Shown here: positions 49,991 through 60,568 of the stretch, piece by piece
How positions within the stretch are numbered: position 1 is the first letter of the stretch
Layout of the letters: each line of letters begins with the position of its first letter
Assembly (NCBI RefSeq): GCF_025564085.1
Contig: NZ_JAMGZJ010000066.1
Span: forward strand, 54,965 to 118,964
Direction of reading: 5' to 3'
Length of the DNA: 64,000 nucleotides
Source of the DNA: Silvania confinis
GTDB lineage: Bacteria > Pseudomonadota > Gammaproteobacteria > Enterobacterales > Enterobacteriaceae
The notes under the pieces: model-generated
Told to the model about the DNA's origin: nothing
Database searches by the model: none
What the model saw: only the letters and a program-made list of their open reading frames with translations
Made by a program: the position numbers and the translations under genes

Positions 49991-50569
49991 TTACTTAACC
50001 ATCTCTTTTTCGATTAACTGGATCAGGATATGGATCACTTTGATGTGAATTTCCTGAACACGGTCAGCGTAACCGAAATGCGGCACACGAATTTCGATAT
50101 CCGCAGAACCGGCCATTTTGCCGCCGTCTTTACCGGTCAGGGTGATGACTTTCATCCCCTTCTCGCGTGCAGCTTCGATGGCTTTAATGACGTTGGCGGA
50201 GTTGCCTGAGGTGGAAATCCCCAGCAGAACATCCCCTTCGCGGCCCACGGCTTCAACATAACGCGAGAAGATGTGATCGTAACCGAAGTCATTGCCCACG
50301 CAGGAGATGTGGCTGACGTCAGAGATGGCGATCGCCGGATAGCCCGGACGGTTTTCACGGTAGCGACCGGTTAACTCTTCGGCGAAGTGCATGGCGTCAC
50401 AGTGGGAACCGCCATTGCCGCAAGAGAGCACTTTACCACCCGCTTTAAAGCTGTCGGCCAGCAGGACCGCGGCGCGCTGAATCGCGTGAATATTGGCTTC
50501 ATCTTTCAGAAAGTTAGCCAGCGTTTCCGCTGCTTCGTTCAGTTCGTTACGAATAAGATCCTGGTACAT
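49991..50569 (-). CDS. gmhA: Sedoheptulose-7-phosphate isomerase
   Basis: GmhA (LpcA) converts sedoheptulose 7-phosphate to D-glycero-D-manno-heptose 7-phosphate, the first step of ADP-heptose synthesis for the LPS inner core. The 192-residue SIS-domain protein has [20 protein letters not shown] (catalytic and Zn-binding residues) and [15 protein letters not shown] for sugar-phosphate binding. Length equals E. coli. It is divergent from fadE. Confidence 0.97.
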   Translation of the reverse strand: MYQDLIRNELNEAAETLANFLKDEANIHAIQRAAVLLADSFKAGGKVLSCGNGGSHCDAMHFAEELTGRYRENRPGYPAIAISDVSHISCVGNDFGYDHIFSRYVEAVGREGDVLLGISTSGNSANVIKAIEAAREKGMKVITLTGKDGGKMAGSADIEIRVPHFGYADRVQEIHIKVIHILIQLIEKEMVK

Positions 50570-50768
50570 GAGGATAATCCTTCAGTATTGATGAAATAAC
50601 CCAGCAAGTTTACCGGATAGCGGTAAAAGCGAGAAGCTAAAGCCGTGGTAATCGGCAGCAGTTTTGCGTTTTTGTGCCGTGCGAAACCTGAACAATGTGA
50701 ACCAGGTTGTAATTATTTTGTGAATACATTGCTAAAAGAAATAACATCCACTACAACCATATCATCAC

Positions 50769-50785
50769 AAGTGGTCAGACCTCCT
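50769..50785. promoter_or_regulatory. FadR operator upstream of fadE
   Basis: AAGTGGTCAGACCTCCT contains the core TGGTC-N-GACC of FadR sites. It lies 22 bases before the fadE ATG, so FadR would repress fadE until acyl-CoA accumulates. Confidence 0.8.
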
Positions 50786-50806
50786 ACAAGACAGGGAGCT
50801 TTTTTT

Positions 50807-53251
50807 ATGATGATTCTCAGTATTTTCTTAACCGTTGTTCTGCTCGGAGTGCTGTTCTATCACCGGGTCAGCTTGCTTCTGAGCAGTCTTATTTTACTGG
50901 CGTGGACCGCTGCGCTTGGCGTAAGCGGCATCTGGAATATCTGGGTGCTGGTTCCGCTGGCGATTATGCTGGTGCCGTTTAACATCACCTCCATGCGTAA
51001 GTCGATGATTTCCGTCCCGGTATTCCGCGGCTTCCGCAAAGTGATGCCACCGATGTCACGCACCGAAAAAGAGGCGATCGACGCGGGTACCACCTGGTGG
51101 GAAGGCGAGCTGTTCCAGGGGAATCCTGACTGGAAAAAGCTGCATAACTATCCGCAGCCGCGCCTGACTGCCGAAGAGCAGGCGTTTATCGACGGCCCGG
51201 TAGAAGAAGCCTGCCGCATGGCAAACGACTTCCAGATCACTCATGAAATGGCCGATCTGCCGCCAGAACTGTGGGCATATCTGAAAGAACATCGCTTCTT
51301 CGCGATGATCATCAAGAAAGAGTACGGCGGCCTGGAGTTCTCTGCTTACGCTCAGGCTCGCGTGCTGCAAAAACTGGCGGGCGTCTCCGGGATCCTGGCG
51401 ATCACCGTCGGCGTACCGAACTCTTTAGGCCCGGGCGAACTGCTGCAACACTACGGGACTGAAGAACAAAAGAATCATTACCTGCCGCGCCTGGCCCGCG
51501 GTCAGGAGATCCCGTGCTTCGCGCTGACCAGCCCGGAAGCGGGTTCCGATGCGGGTGCCATCCCGGATACTGGCGTGGTCTGTATGGGCGAGTGGCAGGG
51601 TGAACAGGTGCTGGGAATGCGTCTGACCTGGAACAAACGCTACATCACGCTGGCACCGATCGCCACGGTGCTGGGGCTGGCGTTTAAACTCTCTGACCCC
51701 GACAAACTGCTGGGTGATGAAGAAGAGCTCGGTATTACCTGTGCGCTGATCCCAACGTCAACGCCGGGCGTTGAGATTGGTCGTCGTCACTTCCCGCTGA
51801 ACGTGCCGTTCCAGAACGGTCCGACCCGTGGCGACAACATTTTTGTTCCCATTGATTACATCATTGGCGGCCCGAAAATGGCCGGCCAGGGCTGGCGCAT
51901 GCTGGTGGAATGTCTGTCTGTAGGACGTGGCATTACCCTGCCGTCGAACTCAACCGGCAGCCTGAAATCGGTGGCAATGGGGATTGGCGCATACGCCCAT
52001 ATCCGCCGCCAGTTCAAAATCTCTATCGGCAAGATGGAAGGGATTGAAGAGCCGCTGGCGCGTATCGCAGGCAACGCCTACGTCATGGATGCTGCGGCTT
52101 CCCTGATTACTTACGGAATTATGCTCGGCGAGAAACCGGCGGTGCTGTCGGCCATCGTGAAGTATCACTGCACCCACCGCGCGCAGCAGTCAATTATTGA
52201 TGCAATGGATATCGCTGGCGGGAAAGGCATTATGCTCGGCGAAGGTAACTTCCTGGCTCGTGGCTATCAGGGCGCGCCGATTGCCATCACCGTGGAAGGG
52301 GCAAATATTCTGACCCGCAGCATGATGATCTTCGGTCAGGGTGCGATTCGCTGCCATCCCTATGTGCTGGCAGAGATGGACGCCGCACAGAATAACGATG
52401 TGGATGCGTTCGATAAACTGCTGTTCAAACACATTGGTCACGTTGGCAGCAATAAAGTGCGCAGCTTCTGGCTGGGTCTGACCCGCGGTTTGACCAGCTC
52501 CACGCCAACCGGTGATGCAACCCGCCGCTACTACCAGCATCTGAACCGTCTGAGCGCCAACCTTGCGCTGCTCTCCGACGTATCGATGGCGGTACTGGGC
52601 GGCAGCCTGAAGCGTCGGGAACGTATCTCCGCGCGTCTGGGCGATGTGCTGAGTCAGATCTACCTCGCCTCGGCAGTGCTGAAACGCTACGACGACGAAG
52701 GCCGTCATGAGGCGGATCTTCCACTGGTTCACTGGGGCGTGCAGGATGCGCTGTATCAGGCGGAACAGGCGATTGACTCCCTGCTGGTCAACTTCCCAAA
52801 CCGTCTTGTGGCAGGTGCTCTGCGCGTGGCTATCTTCCCGACCGGTCGTCACTATCTGGCGCCGTCCGATAAGCTGGATCATAAAGTGGCGAAGATCCTG
52901 CAGGTGCCGAGCGCTACCCGCTCGCGGATTGGTCGCGGTCAGTATCTGACTCCGAGTAAACATAACCCGGTTGGTCTGCTGGAAGAGGCGCTGCTGGACG
53001 TGATGGCGGCGGATCCTATTCATCAGAAAATTTGTAAACAGCTGGGTAAAAACCTGCCGTTTACCCGCCTGGATGAGCTGGCGAAACAGGCGCTGGCGGG
53101 CGGTATTATCAGCCAGGATGAGGCTAGCCTGCTGATCAAGGCCGAAGCGAGCCGTCTGCGCAGTATCAACGTGGATGACTTCGACGCCGACGAACTGGCG
53201 ACACAGCCGGTAAAGCTTGCGGAGAACATCCGCAAACCTGAAGCCGCGTAA
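50807..53251 (+). CDS. fadE: Acyl-CoA dehydrogenase FadE
   Basis: FadE catalyses the first, FAD-dependent dehydrogenation step of fatty acid beta-oxidation. The ATG at 50807 with AGGGAG gives 814 residues, the same as E. coli. Two N-terminal membrane helices (about 1-50) anchor it. The acyl-CoA dehydrogenase N, middle and C domains span about 80-520 ([18 protein letters not shown] is the FAD/substrate strand), and a DUF1974 C-terminal domain follows. Longer upstream starts cross the FadR operator and are rejected. Confidence 0.97.
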   Translation: MMILSIFLTVVLLGVLFYHRVSLLLSSLILLAWTAALGVSGIWNIWVLVPLAIMLVPFNITSMRKSMISVPVFRGFRKVMPPMSRTEKEAIDAGTTWWEGELFQGNPDWKKLHNYPQPRLTAEEQAFIDGPVEEACRMANDFQITHEMADLPPELWAYLKEHRFFAMIIKKEYGGLEFSAYAQARVLQKLAGVSGILAITVGVPNSLGPGELLQHYGTEEQKNHYLPRLARGQEIPCFALTSPEAGSDAGAIPDTGVVCMGEWQGEQVLGMRLTWNKRYITLAPIATVLGLAFKLSDPDKLLGDEEELGITCALIPTSTPGVEIGRRHFPLNVPFQNGPTRGDNIFVPIDYIIGGPKMAGQGWRMLVECLSVGRGITLPSNSTGSLKSVAMGIGAYAHIRRQFKISIGKMEGIEEPLARIAGNAYVMDAAASLITYGIMLGEKPAVLSAIVKYHCTHRAQQSIIDAMDIAGGKGIMLGEGNFLARGYQGAPIAITVEGANILTRSMMIFGQGAIRCHPYVLAEMDAAQNNDVDAFDKLLFKHIGHVGSNKVRSFWLGLTRGLTSSTPTGDATRRYYQHLNRLSANLALLSDVSMAVLGGSLKRRERISARLGDVLSQIYLASAVLKRYDDEGRHEADLPLVHWGVQDALYQAEQAIDSLLVNFPNRLVAGALRVAIFPTGRHYLAPSDKLDHKVAKILQVPSATRSRIGRGQYLTPSKHNPVGLLEEALLDVMAADPIHQKICKQLGKNLPFTRLDELAKQALAGGIISQDEASLLIKAEASRLRSINVDDFDADELATQPVKLAENIRKPEAA

Positions 53252-53267
53252 CCCGCATCAATGCTCA

Positions 53268-53295
53268 CCAACCCCGCCTCGTGCGGGGTTTTTTA
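53268..53295 (+). terminator. Rho-independent terminator of fadE
   Basis: ACCCCGC and GCGGGGT pair around CTCGT and are followed by six Ts, directly after the fadE stop. Confidence 0.9.
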
Positions 53296-53360
53296 TTGCC
53301 ACCCGTTTGTCTAATTGTCGTGCTACAGTGTCGAAATGTGGTCCTTCGAGGAGTCTTACT

Positions 53361-54131
53361 GTGCCTGGTTTGAAGATTACGCTTTTGCAACAACCGCTGG
53401 TGTGGATGGATGGCCCCGCCAACCTGCGCCATTTTGATCGTCAGCTGGAAGAAATTGTCGGGCGCGATGTCATTATCCTGCCAGAAATGTTTACTACCGG
53501 GTTCGCCATGGAAGCCGCAAAGAAGTCGATGCCGCAGGACGATGTCGTCGCCTGGATGCAGGCCCGGGCGCAGCAAACCCAGGCGTTAATCGCCGGTAGC
53601 GCCGCATTACAAACCGAACGCGGGCCGGTGAACCGTTTCCTGCTGGTTGAGCCAGAGGGTAAGGTGCATTTTTACGACAAACGCCACCTGTTCCGGATGG
53701 CCGACGAGCATCAGCACTATGAAGCGGGCAACGAACGGCTGGTGTTTGAGTGGCGCGGCTGGCGCATTCTGCCGCTGGTCTGCTATGACCTTCGCTTCCC
53801 GGTGTGGTCACGTAACTGCAACGATTATGATCTGGCGCTGTATGTCGCTAACTGGCCTGCGCCGCGTTCGCTGCACTGGCAGGCGTTGCTGACAGCGCGC
53901 GCCATTGAGAACCAGGCGTATGTCGCAGGCTGCAACCGGGTAGGCACCGATGGCAATGGTCATCATTATCGCGGCGACAGCCGGGTGATTAACCCGCAGG
54001 GCGAGATCATCGCCACCGCCGAGCCGCACCATGCCACACGCATTGATGCAGAGCTGTCGCTAACAGCGTTGAGAGAGTACCGGGAGAAGTTTCCTGCCTG
54101 GCAGGATGCGGATCCGTTCAGCATCAGTTAA
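53361..54131 (+). CDS. yafV: Omega-amidase / nitrilase-family hydrolase YafV
   Basis: YafV is a carbon-nitrogen hydrolase acting as an omega-amidase on 2-oxoglutaramate and related keto-acid amides in transamination and methionine salvage. A GTG start at 53361 with GAGGAG gives 256 residues, as in E. coli. The Glu-Lys-Cys triad is visible in LPEMFTTGF, FYDKRHLFR and LVCYDLRFP. In E. coli, ivy lies between fadE and yafV; it is absent here. Confidence 0.95.
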   Translation: MPGLKITLLQQPLVWMDGPANLRHFDRQLEEIVGRDVIILPEMFTTGFAMEAAKKSMPQDDVVAWMQARAQQTQALIAGSAALQTERGPVNRFLLVEPEGKVHFYDKRHLFRMADEHQHYEAGNERLVFEWRGWRILPLVCYDLRFPVWSRNCNDYDLALYVANWPAPRSLHWQALLTARAIENQAYVAGCNRVGTDGNGHHYRGDSRVINPQGEIIATAEPHHATRIDAELSLTALREYREKFPAWQDADPFSIS

Positions 54132-54187
54132 TTACGCTCGGGCGGCGCATGCGTCTGCCCGATTTAACGACGCGCTGAAACGACAAA

Positions 54188-54217
54188 GGCCTGAGTCATT
54201 GCTGACTCAGGCCTTTT
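54188..54217. terminator. Hairpin terminator after aspV
   Basis: GGCCTGAGTCA and TGACTCAGGCC pair around a 4-base loop, with T-rich sequence on both strands. It can end both the tRNA-Asp transcript and rightward transcripts from yafV. Confidence 0.75.
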
Positions 54218-54223
54218 GAATAG

Positions 54224-54300
54224 TGGCGGAACGGACGGGACTCGAACCCGCGACCCCCTGCGTGACAGGCAGGTATTCTAACCGACTGAACTACCGCTCC
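54224..54300 (-). tRNA. aspV: tRNA-Asp (anticodon GTC)
   Basis: This 77-nt gene on the minus strand includes CCA. GGAGCGG acceptor, anticodon GTC in CTGTCAC and the GGTTCGAGTCC T-arm are present. It is identical over its whole length to the copy at 63750-63826. The location next to dnaQ matches E. coli aspV. Confidence 0.97.
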
Positions 54301-54430
54301 ACTGTGTTCCGTTGGGAACGAGGCAGATAGTACGGTTTGCCTCGGATCCCGTCAATGCTTTTTCTCTGCTTTTGAATCACTTGCTGCAAAAATCGCCCAT
54401 ACGCTTATTTTACCAGCATTTGCGGCGGAT

Positions 54431-55174
54431 TTATCCGCGCCAGAGGCAGCTACCGCCCTTCTTCTGCACCAGATCCAGCCGGGATTCATGCGCCACTAAC
54501 TCTTCATCGCTGGCTAAAATAACCCGTAAGGCATCTGACTGACGCACAATGCGTTGGATCCCGCCTTCGTTTAACCGCTGCTGTGCATCACTGTCAGAAC
54601 TAAAAGACAGCGCGGTCTGACCGCCGGTCATCAGCAGGTAGACGTCTGCCAGGATCTGGGAATCGAGCAGTGCCCCGTGCAGCGTTCGTTTGCTGTTATC
54701 TATTTCGTAGCGCGAGCATAACGCATCCAGGCTGTTACGCTTGCCGGGGAACATCTTCCTCGCCATCGCCAGGCTGTCGGTCACCTTACAGAAGGTGTCG
54801 GTCTTCGGCAGCCCGCGGTTGAGTTTATTAAACTCGTAGTCCATAAAGCCGATATCGAACGAGGCATTATGGATGACAAGCTCGGCGCCCTTGATGTACT
54901 CGATGAACTCATCGGCGACGTCAGCAAAGGTGGGCTTATCGAGTAAGAACTCATCTGCGATGCCGTGAACGCCAAAGGCTTCGGGGTCCACCAGCCGATC
55001 CGGCTTCAGGTAAACGTGGAAGTTATTCCCCGTCAGACGGCGGTTGATGACCTCGACGGCACCGATCTCGATAATCTTGTGCCCTTCATAGTGGGCACCG
55101 ATCTGATTCATACCGGTGGTTTCGGTATCGAGGACGATGATCCTGTCAGCGCTAAGTGTGTCTGCAATGCTCAT
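54431..55174 (-). CDS. dnaQ: DNA polymerase III epsilon subunit (proofreading exonuclease)
   Basis: DnaQ (247 residues) is the 3'-5' exonuclease of the replicative polymerase. Exo I IVLDTETTGMNQ supplies D16 and E18; Exo II lies in ELVIHNASFDIGFMDYEF and Exo III around RTLHGALLDSQILADVY. The C-terminal KKGGSCLWRG tail that binds the alpha subunit is intact. It is divergent from rnhA across 145 bp, as in E. coli, with overlapping promoters expected. Confidence 0.97.
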   Translation of the reverse strand: MSIADTLSADRIIVLDTETTGMNQIGAHYEGHKIIEIGAVEVINRRLTGNNFHVYLKPDRLVDPEAFGVHGIADEFLLDKPTFADVADEFIEYIKGAELVIHNASFDIGFMDYEFNKLNRGLPKTDTFCKVTDSLAMARKMFPGKRNSLDALCSRYEIDNSKRTLHGALLDSQILADVYLLMTGGQTALSFSSDSDAQQRLNEGGIQRIVRQSDALRVILASDEELVAHESRLDLVQKKGGSCLWRG

Positions 55175-55319
55175 TCTGTAGGCCTGTTCTTTTCAACGGC
55201 GATATTGTAAACAACCTGGCCGGGCCTTCAAGGGCTAATTCGCCGCACCTCTATTTTGCAGTGCCGAAGCCGGTCATTTATGTCAGACTTGCCGTTTTCA
55301 TCACAGGATGTCTGCCAGG

Positions 55320-55787
55320 ATGCGTAAACAGGTAGAAATTTACACCGACGGTTCTTGCCTCGGCAATCCGGGCCCCGGGGGTTACGGTGCGATCATACGG
55401 TATCGCGAACATGAAAAAACCTTCAATGAAGGCTATCGCCTGACCACCAATAACCGCATGGAACTAATGGCGGCGATTGTGGCGCTTGAGGCCCTGAAAG
55501 AGCACTGTGATGTGGTGCTAAGCACGGACAGCCAGTATGTGCGCCAGGGGATCACCCAGTGGATCCATAACTGGAAAAAGCGCGGCTGGAAAACCGCCGA
55601 CAAAAAACCGGTTAAGAATGTCGATCTCTGGCAGCGCCTGGATGCGGCGCTCGGTGAGCATAAGATCCAATGGGAGTGGGTGAAAGGCCATGCCGGCCAC
55701 CCGGAAAACGAACGTTGCGACGAGCTGGCGCGCGCGGCGGCCATGAATCCGCAGCATGAAGATGTAGGCTATAAGCCGGAGGCCTGA
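55320..55787 (+). CDS. rnhA: Ribonuclease HI
   Basis: RNase HI removes RNA from RNA-DNA hybrids such as R-loops and primers. The ATG at 55320 gives 155 residues, the E. coli length, with catalytic D10 (YTDGSC), E48 (NRMELMAA), D70 (STDSQY) and D134 (RCDELAR). A second in-frame ATG at 55308 would add MSAR and has a better-spaced AGG, so the exact start is uncertain. It ends one base from convergent yafS. Confidence 0.96.
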   Translation: MRKQVEIYTDGSCLGNPGPGGYGAIIRYREHEKTFNEGYRLTTNNRMELMAAIVALEALKEHCDVVLSTDSQYVRQGITQWIHNWKKRGWKTADKKPVKNVDLWQRLDAALGEHKIQWEWVKGHAGHPENERCDELARAAAMNPQHEDVGYKPEA

Positions 55788-56504
55788 TCAGGGCTTACGA
55801 TATTGTCGCGTGGCGCCTACGGCGGCACGCAGCCGGGTTCTGGATTTACTTTGCTTCATTGGATTGAGTGTCAGGGGAACGGTTCGCTTGCGCGCGACAA
55901 TCACCTGCATACAGCCCAGCGCCGGCAAATGGGTACTGAGCATCTTCCCGCCCTGCCGCGTCCACGGCACGACCTGAAAACCGCTCTGGTGCATCACCTC
56001 AAAGTTGAGCAGCGAGAGCCAGTCTAGCTGGCGCATCAGGGTAAACATGCGGCTGTTGTAAGGCGGCGTGCGGCGCAGCACTGGCACCAGCTTTCGCATC
56101 CCCATCAGGCTCATCGGATTAAACCCACTGATCACCAGCCATCCATCATCAATCAAAACCCGATCGACCTCGCGTAATAGACGATGCGGATCGTCGCACC
56201 AGGGCAACGAATGCGCCAGCAGGCAGGCATCAACGGATTTTTCAGCAAAGGGCAGATGCAGCGGATCGGCTTTCACCTGCACCGGCTCTCCTCCCAGCGA
56301 GACATTGACCTGATGTGAAATTGCGCAGCTTTCCGAGTTGATTTCCGCGCTCAGATTGCCAATCTTAAGCAGGTGAAAACCATACATTTTCGCGAACCAG
56401 GGCTTAAGCTGCTGCTCAAGTGCTTCGCGATAATATTCGCCCCAGGGCAATTCCGCCCAGTGTTCCGGTGCGATAACAATCTGAGGTATCCTTGCCGGTT
56501 TCAT
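55788..56504 (-). CDS. yafS: SAM-dependent methyltransferase-like protein YafS
   Basis: YafS (238 residues from the ATG at 56504) is a class I methyltransferase-fold protein with ADPLHLPFAEKSVDACLLAHSLPWCDDPHRLL (motifs II-IV) and VLIDDGWLVISGFNP. The SAM-binding glycine loop, normally GxGxG, is poorly conserved near 45-60 (LLKIGNLSAEI). The substrate is unknown. It is divergent from gloB across 31 bases, a conserved arrangement. Confidence 0.9.
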   Translation of the reverse strand: MKPARIPQIVIAPEHWAELPWGEYYREALEQQLKPWFAKMYGFHLLKIGNLSAEINSESCAISHQVNVSLGGEPVQVKADPLHLPFAEKSVDACLLAHSLPWCDDPHRLLREVDRVLIDDGWLVISGFNPMSLMGMRKLVPVLRRTPPYNSRMFTLMRQLDWLSLLNFEVMHQSGFQVVPWTRQGGKMLSTHLPALGCMQVIVARKRTVPLTLNPMKQSKSRTRLRAAVGATRQYRKP

Positions 56505-56535
56505 CAAACACCCGCCACGCTATGAGAGGTAATGT

Positions 56536-57291
56536 ATGAATCTTATCAGTATTCCTGCTTTTCAGGACAATTACATCTGGGTTTTAACCGATGACTCCGG
56601 TCGCTGCATTATTGTCGATCCGGGCGAGGCCGAACCGGTATTAAACGCAATTGAGCACAACCAGTGGCAGCCGGAGGCGATACTGCTTACTCATCACCAC
56701 CGCGATCACGTCGGTGGCGTAGCGGCACTTTGTGCAAAATTTCCGCATCTGGTGGTTTATGGTCCGGCAGAGGCAAAAGATAAAGGGGTTACACGCGTAG
56801 TTGAAGATGGCGAAAAGTTCGTCATTCTTATGTTGGAATTTTCTGTAATTGCCACACCGGGTCACACATCCGGACATATTTCGTTCTTCAGTTTTCCTTA
56901 TCTTTTTTGTGGCGACACGATGTTCTCCGGCGGCTGTGGCCGTCTGTTCGAAGGCACGCCAACCCAGATGTACCAGTCCTTCCAGAAAATTAACGCACTT
57001 TCCGACGAGACGTTGATTTGTTGCGCACATGAATACACTTTAGCAAACATGAAGTTTGCAATGCACATTCTGCCAGAGGATCGTGCAATTCAGGATTATT
57101 ACCTTAAAGTGAAGGAGTTACGTGCAAAACAACAAAGCACACTCCCTGTAATTCTGAAAAATGAGCGTAAAATAAATTTATTCTTAAGAACCGATGACAT
57201 TGATTTAATTAATAAAATCAATGAAGAAACAAATATGCAACAACCTGAGGCCCGTTTCGCGTGGTTAAGGGCAAAGAAAGATGTGTTCTGA
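56536..57291 (+). CDS. gloB: Hydroxyacylglutathione hydrolase (glyoxalase II)
   Basis: GloB hydrolyses S-lactoylglutathione to lactate and glutathione in methylglyoxal detoxification. The 251-residue metallo-beta-lactamase-fold enzyme has the metal motif [10 protein letters not shown] (H53, H55, D57, H58), then [12 protein letters not shown] and [13 protein letters not shown]. The C-terminal third is AT-rich and Lys/Asn-rich, as in E. coli. AGAGGT precedes the ATG. Confidence 0.96.
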   Translation: MNLISIPAFQDNYIWVLTDDSGRCIIVDPGEAEPVLNAIEHNQWQPEAILLTHHHRDHVGGVAALCAKFPHLVVYGPAEAKDKGVTRVVEDGEKFVILMLEFSVIATPGHTSGHISFFSFPYLFCGDTMFSGGCGRLFEGTPTQMYQSFQKINALSDETLICCAHEYTLANMKFAMHILPEDRAIQDYYLKVKELRAKQQSTLPVILKNERKINLFLRTDDIDLINKINEETNMQQPEARFAWLRAKKDVF

Positions 57292-57362
57292 CAATTGCGG
57301 GTTGCCTTTTCAAAAATTCGTCGTTATCATCGCTCGTCTTTTAAGCAACTATTGACACACAC

Positions 57363-58730
57363 ATGAAGGCAAAAGCGATATTACTCGCCTCTGTCCTGCT
57401 TGTGGGTTGCCAGGCGTCGCAAAACGCCGGCAACGTACAACAGCACGCACAGAGCCTTTCTGCAGCTGGTCAAGGGGAAGCAGGGAAGTTTACAAGTCAA
57501 TCGCGATGGGCAGACGATGGGACGTCTTTCGCACAGGATCAAGACTTGTGGGCCTCTATTGGCGACGAGCTAAAGATGGGAATTCCGGAGAACAACCGGA
57601 TACGCGAACAGAAACAGAAGTATTTAAGAAATAAGAGCTATCTCCACGATGTAACTTTACGGGCAGAGCCGTATATGTACTGGATAGCAGGGCAAGTTAA
57701 GAAACGTAACATGCCTATGGAACTGGTACTACTACCCATAGTGGAGAGCGCTTTTGACCCGCACGCAACGTCTGGTGCCAACGCCGCAGGGCTTTGGCAG
57801 ATCATACCGAGCACTGGGCGAAATTATGGATTGAAACAGACCCGCAGCTACGATGCGCGTCGTGATGTGGTCGCTTCGACGACTGCCGCTCTCGACATGA
57901 TGCAACGTCTGAACAAGATGTTCGACGGTGACTGGCTGTTGACTGTCGCTGCGTATAACAGCGGCGAAGGTCGTGTACTGAAGGCAATGAAAGCGAATAA
58001 AGCACGGGGCAAGCCCACCGACTTTTGGTCGCTTCCACTGCCACGGGAAACTAAGCTGTACGTACCGAAAATGCTGGCATTGAGTGATATTCTCAAAAAC
58101 AGCAAACAGTACGGCGTGAAGCTGCCGACTGGAGATGAAAGTCGTGCGCTGGCGAGAGTCCGTCTCAACAATCCTGTTGAACTGAAACAGATTGCGGATA
58201 TGGCGGGCATCTCGGTCACCAAACTGAAGGCCTTTAACGCAGGTGTGAAAGGCTCTACGCTTGGTGCCAACGGGCCGAAGTACGTCCTGGTGCCACAAAA
58301 ACACGCGGAACAACTACGCGTATCGCTCGCTTCGGGTGAAATTGCTGCGGTTCAGTCTACGCTGATCGCCGATAATTCACCGGTTAACAGCCGTAGCTAT
58401 CAGGTACGTTCAGGCGATACGCTTTCAGGCATCGCATCACGTCTGGGTGTGAGCACGAAGGATTTGCAGCAGTGGAATAATCTGCGCGGTTCTTCGCTGA
58501 AAGTGGGTCAGGACCTGACGGTTGGCGCGGGTAAAAGCGCGCAGCGTCTCGCCAGCAACGACGATAGTATTACCTATCGTGTGCGGAAAGGTGATTCGCT
58601 ATCCAGTATTGCGAAGCGTCACGGCGTGAACATCAAAGATGTGATGCGCTGGAACAGTGATACTGACAACCTGCAGCCTGGCGATCGGATCACGCTGTTT
58701 GTGAAAAACAACGCGACACCGGATTCCTGA
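57363..58730 (+). CDS. mltD: Membrane-bound lytic murein transglycosylase D
   Basis: MltD (455 residues) is an outer-membrane lipoprotein that cleaves glycan strands of peptidoglycan to form anhydro-muropeptides. The signal ends in a lipobox LLVGC with C16 lipidated. The SLT catalytic domain lies at about 100-230 (catalytic Glu in LPIVESAFDPHATSGANAAG, then YNSGEGRVLKAM). Two LysM peptidoglycan-binding repeats lie at about 345-388 and 404-448 (SYQVRSGDTLSGIASRLG, TYRVRKGDSLSSIAKRHG). Confidence 0.96.
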   Translation: MKAKAILLASVLLVGCQASQNAGNVQQHAQSLSAAGQGEAGKFTSQSRWADDGTSFAQDQDLWASIGDELKMGIPENNRIREQKQKYLRNKSYLHDVTLRAEPYMYWIAGQVKKRNMPMELVLLPIVESAFDPHATSGANAAGLWQIIPSTGRNYGLKQTRSYDARRDVVASTTAALDMMQRLNKMFDGDWLLTVAAYNSGEGRVLKAMKANKARGKPTDFWSLPLPRETKLYVPKMLALSDILKNSKQYGVKLPTGDESRALARVRLNNPVELKQIADMAGISVTKLKAFNAGVKGSTLGANGPKYVLVPQKHAEQLRVSLASGEIAAVQSTLIADNSPVNSRSYQVRSGDTLSGIASRLGVSTKDLQQWNNLRGSSLKVGQDLTVGAGKSAQRLASNDDSITYRVRKGDSLSSIAKRHGVNIKDVMRWNSDTDNLQPGDRITLFVKNNATPDS

Positions 58731-58746
58731 TTTCAGAGACAGATAT

Positions 58747-58778
58747 AAAAAGGCACCGATTCCCCCGGTGCCTTTTTT
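58747..58778. terminator. Bidirectional terminator between mltD and the yafE-like gene
   Basis: AAGGCACCG and CGGTGCCTT form the stem, with A-runs and T-runs on the two sides. It serves two convergent genes. Confidence 0.9.
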
Positions 58779-58780
58779 GT

Positions 58781-59551
58781 TTATCCCGCTTTCTGCGCTT
58801 CAGCCAGGATCGTATCACTGGTAAATGAACCCTCTTCCTGCAGTTCAAAATACGCTTTTACCTCGGCTGAGGCACTCTCCTGATACAGACGAATGGCCTG
58901 GCTCAGGGCCTCCGGCGTGCGCATACGCGCGATCCATGATGAGAATTCCAGGGTCAGCCTGTCAGTCTGCAGCGAGCGCGAAATCAAGCCAGCATCGGTG
59001 AACATCGATAACCACTCACCACTGGAATAATTACGCACATGAGACGTGTCGCGCAGCGCTTCGACCGTTTGTAACCACACATCGCGTACCGGATGACCCG
59101 GTGACATGATATCCATGATAATCACCGTCCCGCCCGGTTTCAGCACCCGTTTAACTTCACGCAGCGCCTGCCCGACATCATGCCAGTGGTGTGCAGAGTA
59201 ACGGCTAATAACGACATCGAAGGATTGATCGTCAAAGGGTAAGGATTCAGCATAACCCTGCCGGGTAGCCAAATTTGCCAGTCCCTTCTCTTTTGCGGCT
59301 TCTGCCACAACCTCCAGCATCTGACTGGATAAATCGTATGCCGTCACCTGAGCGACCTGCTGTGCCGCCACAAAACTGGCATGACCGGCACCACAGCCTA
59401 AATCAAGGACGCAAGCGTTGGGAAAATCGGCCAGCCTTTCTGCCAGACGAACCAGATCGCGCCCGGATGCATGCACCGCGCTGGTGAGATAGGCTTTGGC
59501 CTGAGAGCCAAACTGTTTTTCGACGTTGTCATGATGGGACTGTGTTGTCAT
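58781..59551 (-). CDS. yafE: SAM-dependent methyltransferase YafE-like
   Basis: This 256-residue class I methyltransferase has motif I VLDLGCGAGHASFVA (about 45-59), AYDLSSQML, SLPFDDQSFDVVISRYSAHHW (about 103-123) and LKPGGTVIIMDI. It occupies the yafE position between mltD and yafD. E. coli K-12 yafE is annotated shorter, so this appears to be the full-length form. The substrate is unknown; UbiE/COQ5-like quinone or small-molecule methylation is only a family resemblance. Confidence 0.88.
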   Translation of the reverse strand: MTTQSHHDNVEKQFGSQAKAYLTSAVHASGRDLVRLAERLADFPNACVLDLGCGAGHASFVAAQQVAQVTAYDLSSQMLEVVAEAAKEKGLANLATRQGYAESLPFDDQSFDVVISRYSAHHWHDVGQALREVKRVLKPGGTVIIMDIMSPGHPVRDVWLQTVEALRDTSHVRNYSSGEWLSMFTDAGLISRSLQTDRLTLEFSSWIARMRTPEALSQAIRLYQESASAEVKAYFELQEEGSFTSDTILAEAQKAG

Positions 59552-59628
59552 TTTGCTGTCCTTCGGTTTGTAGAAAAATAAAGGGCAGCACCTGCGCAGG
59601 TCTGCCCCATGGCAGACCTGACCGACCT

Positions 59629-60444
<816 letters not shown>

Positions 60445-60445
60445 C

Positions 60446-60491
60446 TATAACCAGAACCCGTCCAGGAAATGGAACGGGTTCTATTGTTATA
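60446..60491. other. Extended interrupted inverted repeat upstream of yafD
   Basis: Two nested arm pairs face each other: TATAAC/GTTATA (60446-60451, 60486-60491) and AGAACCCGT/ACGGGTTCT (60453-60461, 60474-60482). The transcript could fold into one long hairpin. No long T-run follows on either strand, so a plain terminator is not certain; it may lie in the yafD leader. Confidence 0.45.
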
Positions 60492-60568
60492 GGGTTTTAA
60501 GCTCATACTTTCAACGCAATTACAGATAAACCGCTTTTTGGTTATGTAAGCAAGTGCTTACCAGGAAC

